The notes below the pieces were generated by a model. The model did not search any database, was not told the DNA's origin, and saw nothing but the letters and a program-made list of their open reading frames with translations. A stretch of 42,071 nucleotides of DNA from Agmasoma carcini (nom. nud.) (taxonomy: Eukaryota > Microsporidia > Thelohaniidae). The first letter of the stretch is position 1. The number at the start of each line of letters is the position of its first letter. This document shows, piece after piece, positions 32,101 through 42,012 of this stretch. The stretch is from contig JAOXFI010000054.1 of NCBI GenBank assembly GCA_029232285.1, positions 1-42,071 of the forward strand, read 5' to 3'. A program made the position numbers and the translations under genes.

Positions 32101-32345
32101 GATATTTGTTTCCTTTAACGGATTTGAATCTGTCAAAATAAATTTTTCATTGATTTTTTCTGCTGATATAAGGCAATTAGTTTCTTTGTTCAAAGGGTTT
32201 CTCTCATAGTTACTTGGATCGAGATTATCCTTGTGGTAACTTGCCATGATAGTTGGGGCTTGTTGTGAGGGTGAGGTGCTCTCTAGAGCATTTGTGATTT
32301 TTTGGTTTTCTTTCTCGTTTTCGGTACCCTTCATCGCTCTCTTTG
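29186..32345 (-). mobile_element. LINE element C: ORF1 and endonuclease, cut off before the RT
   Basis: A different LINE family on the minus strand. It shows ORF1 pieces (32334-31158) and then an APE-like endonuclease with KYKPGVILMQE (~30420), GDWNS (~30095) and SDHVPVR (~29890). A basic linker follows (~29830-29330). The segment LDDPITDSEMIETLK (within 29105-29296) is the usual lead-in to a LINE RT. There the sequence switches to the 5' end of LINE A. No RT of this family follows, so A probably landed in C and C's RT was lost, or the joint arose by deletion. Many stops. Confidence 0.72.
31158..32334 (-). pseudogene. LINE C ORF1-like protein, broken
   Basis: The longest intact part is 31793-31158 (211 codons), preceded by 32334-32008 (108 codons) in another frame. 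The joining stretch encodes a short leucine/isoleucine heptad (IEELRRYIEILEKKISNLE) with a stop. The rest is very Lys/Ser/Thr/Asn-rich with basic clusters (LIKRKRRKLTKEQ), plausible for a nucleic-acid-binding ORF1. No CCHC knuckle or RRM is seen. Confidence 0.6.
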
Positions 32346-32589
32346 GACAAAAAAAGGAAGTTTATTGATCGGCGACAAAACATCTGGTTAAAAACCTTAA
32401 TAGGTGACAAAAAACCATCCACTTCCGTGTCAGTTGTTCCCCGTAAACTCGGCTTACGCCACCATATGCTCGCGGCACTTTGGTAAAAAGGAAAATAAAA
32501 ATAGTCAGTCTTACAGTCATCATCATTACATCCTAAATTTAAAATTAAAGAGTTCAGAAGTTGTAGAATGCAATCCGAGAATTGCTGGG

Positions 32590-32607
32590 GCCTCTCGATC
32601 CAGAGGC
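32590..32607 (-). repeat. Conserved hairpin in LINE B 3' UTR
   Basis: GCCTCT-CGATCC-AGAGGC: a perfect 6-bp stem with a 6-base loop. The identical hairpin occurs in LINE D's 3' UTR (39459-39476) and in the UTR-only insertion (41239-41256). It is flanked in all three by a GGTGGT(C/T)ACT-type motif. Confidence 0.7.
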
Positions 32608-32668
32608 TGGCAAGCTTTCCCTTTGAGAGCTAGTTATAAAGTAACCACCTGTAAGTTGTGTGCTTCTC

Positions 32669-35600
32669 CTATATGCTTTGATCAGATATCAAGGCGTCTT
32701 GGCTATGAGTGACCACCTTTGAAAAATTATTTTTAATTTTTTTGAGATTCTCATTTATGGCTTTGTTGCGCCTGAATATGATTTTCTTGATAAAGTGTGT
32801 TAGTTCTGAGTCCAGTTGCTCGCAAGACAGGATTCTCCGCATCAGCTCGTCTTTTGTTATTCCCAGTTTTATTAATAGATCATTTCTTTCAGTTTCAACC
32901 ACTTTGCAGTTTTTAATTATGTGTTTAGTATTGTCAAGGGCCTTGTCATTGCAAGCTAAACATCTCCAGAGGTAATGTTTTTCAATTTTATCTGCTATTA
33001 CTAGGTCCTTAGTTGTAAATTGAGTCCCAGTACGCATCTTCATCAGCCAATTGTATACATTGCTATTATTGAGATCTTTCAGTTGTTGTTTCATGATGAA
33101 GTTTTCTGAAGTTGTAATATATTCTTTGGCGATGATATTAGCGTATGATTTGTCTCTTGATTCAGTTTTTTCTTCTTTTGTTTTGATGAGGATTTTTTTA
33201 GTTTCGGTAAACCTGTCTTTTAGTTGTATCTTGAACCGTTTGATATAAGTAGAAGTGTTCATAATCCAAGATCTTTTTCTATTCGTTTTTGGTAAGATTC
33301 TAAATAGTCTGTTGATAAAACATTTCGAATTATTGTATTTTTCAAAAGCTCTTATTCTGCTTATGTTTGCGATTAGATGCGGTGATTTTAAGTTAAATTC
33401 ATTGTAGAATCTTCTTCTATTGAATAGTTTCCTTCTTACCACCATAGCACAGAGGATGTCTATCTGTTTCTTTGCATATTTTGTTCTATTAGTTGATAGT
33501 TCATACAGTTCTGAACTATACATAATCGTAGGTATTGCTACATTTTTTATAATCATTTTTTTAAGATCAGAGGAGTGTTTCTTCTCGTTAAGATTGATTT
33601 AAGTTTATTGACCTTAGTTATCTTTGAGTGCGCTTGTCTTCTGGCAACCCCTTCAAGGTCGAGGTCGTTTGTTATATGGATTCCTAAGTAGTTGTGTAGC
33701 ATTTTGTATAGGCAATTATTGTGTTTTTAAATTTGACATTAAATTTTTCTTCTGGTTTAGGAAATGACATTATTCCACATTTTGAGATATTTTTTTCCAT
33801 TTTGTTTTCATTTAGCCAGTTGTCAATCTTGCTTAAAGCGTCTTCTATTTCTTTAACATTTTCTGCTAGTACCACTGTTTCATCGGCAAATTGTAGGCTT
33901 TTTAACCTTTCGTTGACTCCAGGTATTTCTACACCTTTTATATTGTTTAAGATATCGTTAATATAGATATTAAAGAGTGTTGGGCTGAGTGGGCATCCTT
34001 GTCTTACCCCTCTTCCTAGTTTAAACGCTCCTATTGTTTCATTCCCAATTCTTACTTTGAGAGTACTCGTTTTATACAGGTTTTTAATAAAAGTTATGAT
34101 CTTGGTGCTTATTTTGGCTTTTTGCATTTTCTTTATTAATATTAAATGGTCTGACATGTCGAAAGCCTTTTTAAGGTCTAGAAAACATACTATTGTCTTT
34201 TTGTTTGCTGATTGTCTTCTTTGTAAGATTTCGTAAAGAGTAGTTACTTGAGTCATGCATTCTTCGTTGAACCGGAATCCTGCTTGGGTGTTGCTAAAAA
34301 AGTTGATATTTTCTAAATAGTTTAGTAGTCTTAAATTTATGATTTTACAATATAGTTTTAGAGTGATATTCATTAGACTAATACCTCTGTAGTTGTTGCA
34401 GTCTTCTTCTTTTCCCTTTTTAAAGATTGGTACTATGATCGATTTTTGAAATTGTTCTGGAATGTCGGTGCTTTTGTGTATCTGATTCAAGATCCTATCA
34501 ATACCGATTTTAATGGTATTTATATCATTGTCCGAGCATCTTATGTTGTACATCTTCATGAGTTCAATTGGTATGTTGTCTTCGCCTGCTGCTTTATAAT
34601 TTCTTGATGTGCTCAGTGCCCATTTTATTTCTTCGTTGCTGATATCCTTGTCCAGATCTTGATTTTTGACAGGGCTAAAAAAATTTCAGTTAAATAGTCA
34701 TAGTCTTTGTCTAAGTGTCGAATATTATTGCCATGGAGATGACTAAAGTATTCAAGCCATCTTTTCATAATATCTTCCTTATTTGTGAGTAGTTTGTTAG
34801 AGATGTCAAATATTGGCTGAATTGTGAGAGATTGTTTCTTTTTCAAATATTTTGATTTTATCCATCTCCAAGTATTTCTGCTGTCATTGTTTTTGATGTA
34901 TTGTATTGCACCGAGAGTTTCTCTCTTGTTTCTTCTAGTAGCTATTTTTCTAATCTCTAGTATAATTTTCTTTTTTAGTTCAGTGTATGTTTCTAGATCT
35001 TTCTCCTGTCTTAATATTTCTTTGTGGATTGTTCTTTTTTGCTTAATTAATATTTTTAATTTCTCTGGTATAAAAGCAAATTTTGCATTTTTATCCATAC
35101 TTATTTCACTAATTATCCCAAGTCTTTCCAGTTCCTCTTGCCAAAGCTTTGTGTATCGCTCTGCCATGCAGGGGGTAGTTGTGTTTAGTTGCTTTGCTTG
35201 TAGTCCTTTAAGTATCTTCGTTGCCATTCGGTTGATATGAGCTTGTATCTATTTATGCCGATTCTTCTGATTCTTTCTTCTTTCGAAGTCTGAAAGTTAA
35301 TTCTAACCAAGAAAGCTAGGTGATCTGAAATGTATGTTTTTCTTAAGATACGATTAGCAAGTATAAGATTTGTGTTATTTGCGACTGCAAAGTCTACAGT
35401 TCTTTTGCTTCTTTTGTGGCTAGCAAGCCTTCTTGTACCTTTTGAATAGATTATTTGGTTTGAGAACGAAAGTTCTTTCCTTTTGAAACATTTTAGTTAT
35501 TTGGTCTGGCGTAGAATTCCAGTCTCCAGCTATGATTTGACTGATGTTCTTATATTCTTGGCAAATTGAGATGAGTTTCTCTATTGCTATTTTATGTTTA

Positions 35601-36573
35601 CCATCATTTTTGTTTAGGTAGATGTTTATAGCTATAAAGTTTTTTAATCCGTTACTTAGTTTTATTGCAATAATGTTATCTCCTTTATACAACGTTTCTG
35701 AGCTAAGATTTTATCCTTTCTTAATTCCAACCATAAGACCTGCGTTTGATTCTTTTGCTTTAAGTTCGACTGTGTGGTATCCTTGAATATAAATGTCGTA
35801 ATCACTATAATTTCTCGTTTCTTGTAGAAAAATCATTTGGGGTTTGAATTTTGCAGTTATTAGTTCCAATTCTGAGATCTTGTTTTTAGAGTTATTGATA
35901 TTAATTGATAGTAGTCTTATTGACTTTTTCTTATCGTTATCACTGTCTATGTTTCTTGTTGTCTTTCTTGTTTTCTTTACCTTGTAGAAGGTTTTCAGTT
36001 TATTGAGTATGTATGAAGTAAAATTCGATTCAGGATTTATGTAAATCCTTATGTACTCGCGTGTCTTCTTTTTGATTTTTTTGATTAGAATGTCATCGGA
36101 AGCGTCCCCTAAATCAAGTATTTTGTATACTTCTTTCGGTTGTATTTTCTGCTCATTGTAGACATTGTAGGTTGAATAATTCTTTATAGCTAATTTGTAT
36201 TTGAGTATTTTTTTGAAGTGTTCATTTTTTATGTGACGTTTTGAAAGGAGCCCTTCACATTGGGCTTTGTCACTGTTGTTCATTGTAAGGTGACCTGTTC
36301 GTAGTTCGAGACAGGCCAAGGGTTTGGGGAGGGATTATAGTGCATTACAAAGTTAACTTTCTCACTATTGTTGCCTAAAAGGCTCTTGTAGAGAAGCTTT
36401 TCGGCTCTTTTATTTGGGTTATTAGTTGATTTCTTGTTGTAAACGATGTCTTTTTTGAGACTATCAATGAATTTCTCGTCCTGGTTTATTTCTTCAATGC
36501 TTAATGCCTGTACCAGTGTGTTCTTAAAGTTAGATGACAAGTTAAATATTTCTGTGAGGTACTTTTGATTCAC
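32669..36573 (-). pseudogene. LINE B ORF2: endonuclease, reverse transcriptase, zinc motif; broken
   Basis: Pieces in order: 36573-36280; 36319-35711 (endonuclease start, RLLSININ and KPQMIFLQETRN); one in-frame TAA; 35692-35420 with GDWNS; a frameshift near 35455; then TVDFAVAN and YISDHLAFL. After the linker (35227-34625) comes the RT (34559-33684), with NYRGISLMN, the FLDLKKAFD catalytic motif, GRGVRQGCPLSPTLFN, and the active-site box, which reads FADE where FADD/YADD is expected. Last is 33556-32669, with CLACNDKALDNTKHIIKNC. EN upstream of RT with SDH and GDWN motifs makes this an APE-type LINE. It encodes no intact enzyme. Confidence 0.82.
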
Positions 36574-36923
36574 TAAGAGCCAGTATTCAGCGTTTTGTTT
36601 GTACCAAATACTTCTTATGCTCTTTTAGGAATGTTGAGTGTTACCGTTAAGGTATTTTTAAGTCTTGCAATCGTTGTTGCTCTGGGTAGAGATATTTTAA
36701 TTAGTTTAAACTTGATAGTTTCGAATGGTGAATCACCATTAAGGATTTTGACGGCATTTTCTATATTTATGGTTTCCCTCTTTTTTCTAGAATTAACAGT
36801 TTTCATGTTTGAGTTGATTTTTGTGTGAACCTTATTTTGTTCAGGTCCTTTGTTTTGGTTCTCGCTGCTAGTAGCTTTTTTTTTGGTTTTGTGACTTTGG
36901 AAATCTCTTGAAGTATCTTGTTT

Positions 36924-37493
36924 TCATTTTTTTTGAATAGAACCATTTTCCTGGTTAGCAGAATTGGCTTTCTTTAGTATCATTACATCTTTGACCAATG
37001 TTTGTATTGTCTGTGACATATCTTTGAGTAGCTTACTCATCATTTTATCTTGAATGGTAGCATCGTTATTGATCTTTGATGTTTGTATTTCTTGTTTAAG
37101 TTCTTTAAAGTCAGAGATAATTTCATCATATTTTGTTTGGGTGGTTTGTAGCTTTATCTCAAATTCTTTGATTATGCTTACGTACCTTGTCCTTTCGGTT
37201 TTCAGTTGAGTTTCATAATCCTGAATCTTTTTCTCATATTCAGCTATTATTTGATTTTGTTTGATTTGCTCGTCAATTAGTTGTAATTGGAGTTCCTCAT
37301 TTGGAGAAGCAGGGCTGTCGTCGCTTTCGCAACTGAGCTCTTTGCTCTCTTCGGCGGATTTTTTCAATAAATTGTTTTTGGCTCGAAGTTTTCTCATCTT
37401 TTGTATTTCTTTATAGGTTATTTTGTTCTTATATTTATTTTTGTATTTATAGTTAGGGATACAAGCACCGTTATCTGTGTAAGTGCAGGGCAT
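36924..37493 (-). CDS. LINE B ORF1: coiled-coil protein
   Basis: 189 codons, open from MPCTYTDNG. A basic N-terminal part (YKNKYKNKITYKEIQKMRK) is followed by a long predicted coiled coil (~residues 65-180: QLIDEQIKQNQ, IIAEYEKKIQDYETQL, FEIKLQTTQTK). Many LINE ORF1 proteins trimerise through a coiled coil. It stops at QKK, but the homologous frame in LINE A runs on, so this stop may be a mutation. No RNA-binding domain is recognised. Confidence 0.65.
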   Translation of the reverse strand: MPCTYTDNGACIPNYKYKNKYKNKITYKEIQKMRKLRAKNNLLKKSAEESKELSCESDDSPASPNEELQLQLIDEQIKQNQIIAEYEKKIQDYETQLKTERTRYVSIIKEFEIKLQTTQTKYDEIISDFKELKQEIQTSKINNDATIQDKMMSKLLKDMSQTIQTLVKDVMILKKANSANQENGSIQKK

Positions 37494-37839
37494 AATAGTT
37501 TTTTCTTTAGTGTAATCAGTGTTAAAAGTGTCATAGTTTTGGACAGATTTTTCCTCAACGTTAATGGAATTTTTTTATCAGAAGAATATAGCCGTCAGAA
37601 TCAGTTTAAAGGTTGCGTCCTTCGTAGTTAGTCGGATTTAACTGCTTGATAATTGTGTTCAGGGTGCGATTTGAGGCTTCGTTAGTGGTCTTTTGACTCG
37701 TAACAAGATTTTTGTTTTTTGGTTGTTCTCTCTTTGTTTTTTTCGCTTTTCTATTATTTATCTGATTAAGGTAAAAATATCTTGTTTTATATGAAATTTA
37801 TCATAGGCTCTTCAAAAACATACGACAAGCAAAAGAAGC

Positions 37840-38110
37840 AATACAATAAGTAGTTTATTTATTTGAAGCTTCTGCATGCCAAAAAAATCTGGTTAAAACC
37901 TATAGGTAAAAGAATTTATCTAAACCGCGCCATACCTATATCCAATAACTCAGCTTACACCACCATACCTTTTGGTAAAAGAGAAAATTATAATAAAAAG
38001 ACTTACTTTTGCAGCTCATCTTCGAAGAGCTTTTTTGTACTGGAAAGATTTTCAGGCTTCTCTATTGATTATTATAAAATTTAATTTTAATTTATTTTAT
38101 TTATTTTTAA
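37840..38110 (-). mobile_element. LINE tail F: short 3' fragment
   Basis: About 260 bp on the minus strand. It begins like the end of LINE E's coding region (AAATTAAAATTAAATTT, then the GCCTGAAAATCT block) and carries a TACCAAA...TATGGTGG block shared with the B and D 3' UTRs. It ends near 37856 in AATAAATAAACTAC. It has the size and layout of a heavily 5'-truncated LINE copy. Boundaries are approximate. Confidence 0.5.
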
Positions 38111-38115
38111 ATATT

Positions 38116-38153
38116 CATTCATCATGTTTTTACTTTGTTAGCCAAATAGTTAT
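38116..38153 (+). repeat. Left copy of 38-bp direct repeat flanking the E/D nest
   Basis: ATTCATCATG...AATAGTTAT, matching 41898-41935 at about 33-34 of 38 positions. It lies immediately beyond the poly(T) 3' end of LINE E. See the right copy for context. Confidence 0.6.
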
Positions 38154-39205
38154 AAAAAAAACAGATTTATTGATATTACTTTTTACTTACCGATTGTAAA
38201 AAATACTTTACAAAAATCGGACTTGCAAAAAACACACAGTAAGTAAAAGAGGCAACAAATCCTGGTGATACTTACCGATAATACGCATGAAGCGCTTTGG
38301 TTACAAGAGGAACTCTATAAGCGAAATTGGGATAAGGCCGAGGCCCGCACCCTGAAAATATGAGCTAGTAAATGACCAAGATCATTTACATATCCTCTAG
38401 GCTTCCAACCGAAAGCTGGCATCTCTCCTCTATTGAGTTTATTTATACTGGTTAGATTTTCAGGCCTCTTCAGATTGTTATTATTAAATTTAAATTTTAA
38501 TTTATTCTTTATAATATTATTATTAATTCTACATTGGAATATATGTTGTAAGTTTTCTCTTGCGTCTTTACAAGTCGGACATTTATTGGAAAGTTCTTCT
38601 TTGTACTTTCCTGTAAACTTTAACTCAGGTGCAAATCTAATTGTACCCGTTCTGAATCTTATTTAGGTATCTATATCTTGTTTGTTTTGTAGAATTTTTA
38701 AATTTGCTTTAAGTATTCTTTTTGACCAAACCACATTACAGCAATTAATAGTTTGGCAAATGTTTTCTTTTATGTTTGTCTGGTCTTTTAATCATAAGGC
38801 TTTTGTTGAGTTCTTTAATCTCTTTTTTGTTTAAAACTTGTGATATTTTATATCCTTTTTTTCACCTATCAGTGATTGATAACCAAGTGTTTTTAATACT
38901 TTTGAATTTATTAGGTATTAGGTGCTTTATGTACCCTTTCGTTTTTTCATATTTGGCTCTTGCTCTAAGTCTTGCAAAGCCAGTTAAAGTATAAATCGAG
39001 TCTATATTAAGTTCCTTGTAGACATACGATCTACAGAAATTTGATTTTTTGAGAGTGATTCCAATTAATTTATTAATCTCTCTTGATAGTGGCTTTATTC
39101 TACTTGTATTTAGCCCGAAGAGCTCGCCACCATAAGCTAGCATCGGTTGTGCTATATGTTTTATTATTATTAACTTAAATGCTATTGGATATTTTGGAGA
39201 CATTA
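38154..39205 (-). mobile_element. LINE E: 5'-truncated copy with C-terminal zinc domain and 3' UTR
   Basis: Minus strand. The coding remnant (39206-38862 and on) starts MSPKYPIAFK, just C-terminal to the RT, and includes LAYGGELFGL, which follows the RT in this lineage. After stops, FRTGTIRFAPE and CPTCKDARENLQHIFQC (around 38650-38520) form the C-terminal zinc motif. The 3' UTR ends at 38154 with AATAAATCTG and eight Ts in the sense strand. LINE D is inserted at its 5' side, splitting E's first codons from the rDNA-side flank. Confidence 0.7.
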
Positions 39206-39565
39206 AAAAAAATGTATTTATTCTAGATTGAGAATAGAAGTTAGGCAAAATGTCTGACAAAAAGCATACAAGTATACAAAAATTCATCCATCCTAACACC
39301 CTATTAAGTCAACAACACCGGCTAGACGCCACCATACATTTTCGCAATGCTTTGGTATAAGAGGAAAAAGAAAAGCTATCTGTTATCATCATCGTTCTCT
39401 ACGTATAGAAATCTCAGCAAAAATAAGTACGAACTGTCAGGCAGATTCGTGATAGCGGGCCTCTCGATCCAGAGGCTGGCAGGCTCTCCCTTATAAGCCT
39501 AGTTATAAAGTGACCACCTGCTAGTTGCTGCTCCGTCGAGCCAAGAACGCGAGACTTCATTGCAG
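39206..39565 (-). repeat. LINE D 3' UTR, direct-repeat partner of the 40985-41344 insertion
   Basis: Matches the insertion along its whole length with only scattered differences. It contains the hairpin at 39459-39476 and follows the zinc-motif frame directly. A second GGTGGTCACTTATAAC motif lies just upstream (39569-39586), outside the inserted copy. Confidence 0.85.
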
Positions 39566-40984
39566 TGGTTGGTTATAAGTGACCACCTGTTTAAATTGAT
39601 CATTGATTTGTTGCAAGAGATTCTTCTTCTTTAAGTTTCGATAAATTTTCTCTCATCATACTCGATCTCTTCGTGATAACACTGTTAATAAATCTAGTGA
39701 TATTAACCTTGTGTTTAATATTAAATAATAGCACTTCCTTAATTAAATTATGTCTTTCGCATTTTATTTCCCTAATAATTTTCTCTCTCTCGGAATCATG
39801 TTCTGTGCAAGTGTTAATTATGTGTGAGATATTATCAACAAAGTTGCCCTTGCAGACAAGACATTTTTTAAAATACTCTTGGTTTAGCAACCCTTTGAAG
39901 ATCAGGTTTTTAGTTAAGAACATGGTATTAGTTCTGGCTCTAAATAGCCACGTGTGGATATTCTTATTTCCCAATCATTAATCTGATTGTTTATGATGTG
40001 CTTTCCTGTTGTATTTATGTGTTTTCTACTGATTTTACTAGCGTAAGTTTCTTTTTTACGTCTAATTCGTGTTTTGTAGATTGCTTCCGTTAGTATTTTT
40101 GTTGTCTTAAAGCTATTATTAAGCGGTATTTTATTACTCTTTAACCACACTTTGGCTCCTTTAATCCATGTATTTTTCAAGCATTTTATTTTATTATTGT
40201 ATAGATTTATAATCCAGAATTATGATTGTTTAAATTTTTTGTAAGCTCGTATTCTTCTTAAGTTGCATAAAAGTTCTATTGGTTGTATATGAAGTTCTTC
40301 GTATACTCGTCTTCTAGAGAAGTTTGATTTTCTAACCATGCTTTTAAGTAATTCGTCAATCTTTTTCTTAATGGGTTTTACTCTTACGTCATTAAGCCCA
40401 TAAACCTCGGCACCGTACATTGCCATTGGTATAGCATCATTGTTAATTATCATCCTCTTGATGTATAATGGGATTCTCGTATCTCTCAGGACTGGTTTTA
40501 GCGTGTTTAGTTTTGCACTTTTGTTTCTTTCTTGGTCTTTGGTTATTTTGTCTATACAAATTTTATCATTAATAACTACTCCAAGGTACGTGTAGCTTGA
40601 TACTACGTTGATTTCACTATCCTTGTATTTTATGTTTTTTATTTATTGTCGCTACAAATGTTCATTATGCCACACTTCTTCGGATTTATTTCCATTTTAT
40701 TTCTATCCATCCATTCTCCTATTTTTGTCATATTATCAGTCATTGCAAAATTGTTCTCCGCAAAAATAACAGTATCGTCTGCAAATAAGAGCCCTTTACA
40801 ATTTGTTAAAGCGTATGGTACTGTAATTCCATTTAGGTTATCCAAGATGTCATTAATATATATTGAGAAGAGTGTTGGACTTAACGGGCAACCTTGTTTT
40901 ACACCTCTTCCTAATCTAAACGTCTTTGTGTAATCACTTCCTATTTTAACCTTAAGCTCTGTGTTTTTGTAGAGGTTAGCAATG

Positions 40985-41344
40985 AAAAAAAAGGTATTTA
41001 TTCTAGGTTGAGATAAGATGTAAGGCAAAATGTCTAACAAAAAGCATACACGTATACAAAAATTCATCCATCCTAACACCCTATTAAGTCAACAACACCG
41101 GCTAGACGCCACCATACATTTTCGCAATGCTTTGGTATAAGAGGAAAAAGAAAAGCTATCTGTTATCATCATCGTTCTCTACGTATAGAAATCTCAGCAA
41201 AAATAAGTACGAACTGTCAGGCAGATTCGTGATAGCGGGCCTCTCGATCCAGAGGCTGGCAGGCTCTCCCTTATAAGCCTAGTTATGAAGTAACCACCTG
41301 CTAGTTGCTGCTCCGTCGAGCCAAGACAGCGAGACTTCATCGCA
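40985..41344 (-). mobile_element. UTR-only (SINE-like) LINE-D family insertion with 16-bp TSD
   Basis: A ~360-bp insertion splitting the LINE D RT gene. It is nearly identical to the D 3' UTR (39206-39560) and contains no coding sequence. It is flanked by a perfect direct repeat AGAGGTTAGCAATGAA (about 40972-40987 and 41345-41360), the duplicated target. The sense strand starts TGCGATGAAGTCTCGC and ends AATAAATACC plus a T-run. Near its 5' end are TGGCTCGACGG (one mismatch from a Pol III box A) and, ~65 nt on, GGATCGAGAGG (partial box B). It is either a severely 5'-truncated LINE copy or a true SINE that shares the LINE tail. Confidence 0.85.
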
Positions 41345-41702
41345 AGAGGTTAGCAATGAACTTTATTGTTTTTGAACTAATTCCTGCACATTCTATCTTA
41401 TTGAATAATATTTGGTGGTTGGTTGTGTCGAAAGCCTTTTTGATATCTAGAAATGCTACAGCAGTCTCCAATTGTTATGTTTTCTTGTTTGTAGTAACTC
41501 TATTAAGCTACATATTTGGTTCATGCATTCCCTATTTTGTCTAAACCATGATTGCTCCTGTTTAAAATAGTTCTTTCTTTCTAAAAACTCTGTTAACCTC
41601 TTGTTTAAGATTTTGCAGTAGTGTTTAAGTATAACATTCATAAGTGATATGCCTCTATAGTTGTCTGGATCTGTTTCGTCTCCTTTTTAAAGATGGGTTT
41701 TG

Positions 41703-41858
41703 AAAAAAACAGATTTATTGATACTACTTTTTACCTACCGATTGTAAAAAAATACTTTACAAAAATCGGACTTGCAAAAAACACACAGTAAACAAAAGAG
41801 GCAGCAAATCCTGGTGATACACACCGACCATACGCATGAAGCGCTTTGGTTACAAGAG
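41703..41858 (-). mobile_element. LINE E-family 3' tail inserted at the 5' junction of D
   Basis: 156 bp, closely matching LINE E's 3' UTR end (38154-38309). The sense strand ends AATAAATCTG plus a T-run. Flanks AGATGGGTTTTG (left) and AGATGGATTTTG (right) differ at one base and look like a 12-bp target-site duplication. No coding sequence is present. Confidence 0.7.
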
Positions 41859-41897
41859 ATGGATTTTGGAGACATTTAAACTCCTTTATATCATTCA

Positions 41898-41935
41898 TCA
41901 TGTTATCACTTTGTTAACCTAATAGTTATGAACAA
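41898..41935 (+). repeat. Right copy of 38-bp direct repeat, rDNA side
   Basis: Matches 38116-38153. It lies ~80 bp downstream of the SSU rRNA 3' end, so it is part of the rDNA spacer. The copy on the far side of the nest suggests LINE E inserted into rDNA spacer and duplicated it; a segmental duplication is the alternative. Confidence 0.55.
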
Positions 41936-42012
41936 TACTAGTCTTGATAAATTAATCTTCAACAATGTATAGTTTATAGTTTTGATTATGAGGGAAAACC
42001 CCCACTTGTTAG
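41936..42012 (-). other. Spacer immediately 3' of SSU rRNA
   Basis: 77 bp of AT-rich sequence following the SSU 3' end in the transcribed direction. In microsporidia this position is ITS followed by LSU rRNA. No recognisable LSU or 5.8S-like sequence appears before the retrotransposons begin, so either the unit is broken by them or the LSU lies elsewhere. Confidence 0.5.

Larger units (their letters stand above)
32346..37760 (-). mobile_element. LINE copy B: near full-length APE-type non-LTR retrotransposon
   Basis: The most complete LINE here (~5.4 kb). In sense order: ORF1 (37493-36924 and beyond), endonuclease (~36000-35280), linker (~35227-34630), RT (34559-33684), C-terminal region with a CxxC/H/C zinc motif (33556-32669), and a 3' UTR (~32668-32346). 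The sense strand ends with AATAAA followed by TTCC and a T-run. Its 5' boundary is set by the end of similarity with LINE A. The coding part is interrupted by a few stops and shifts, so it looks recently dead. Confidence 0.83.
39206..41702 (-). mobile_element. LINE D: 5'-truncated copy inserted in E
   Basis: Minus strand, running from RT start (KPIFKK..., 41700) to a poly(T) end at ~39206. Pieces: 41641-41456 (NVILKHYCKILNKRL), an insertion at 40985-41344, 41000-40639 (RT core with GRGVKQGCPLSPTLFS and an intact LLFADDTVIF box), 40453-40220, 40180-39914, and 39974-39600 with the zinc motif CLVCKGNFVDNISHIINTC. A 3' UTR follows with the shared hairpin. The words ATTTTGGAGACATT at both outer borders (39190-39205; 41863-41878) look like its target-site duplication. 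Confidence 0.75.

Noticed and set aside
27000..37000. CRISPR-like or prokaryotic defence array
   Set aside because: The repeated blocks are long, diverged LINE copies, not short regularly spaced repeats, and the genome is eukaryotic.
38862..39299. 145-codon frame starting MLGWMNFC as one protein
   Set aside because: The first ~31 codons are LINE D 3' UTR read through; only the part from MSPKYP on is LINE E coding. The same MLGWMNFC start recurs at 41079 for the same reason.
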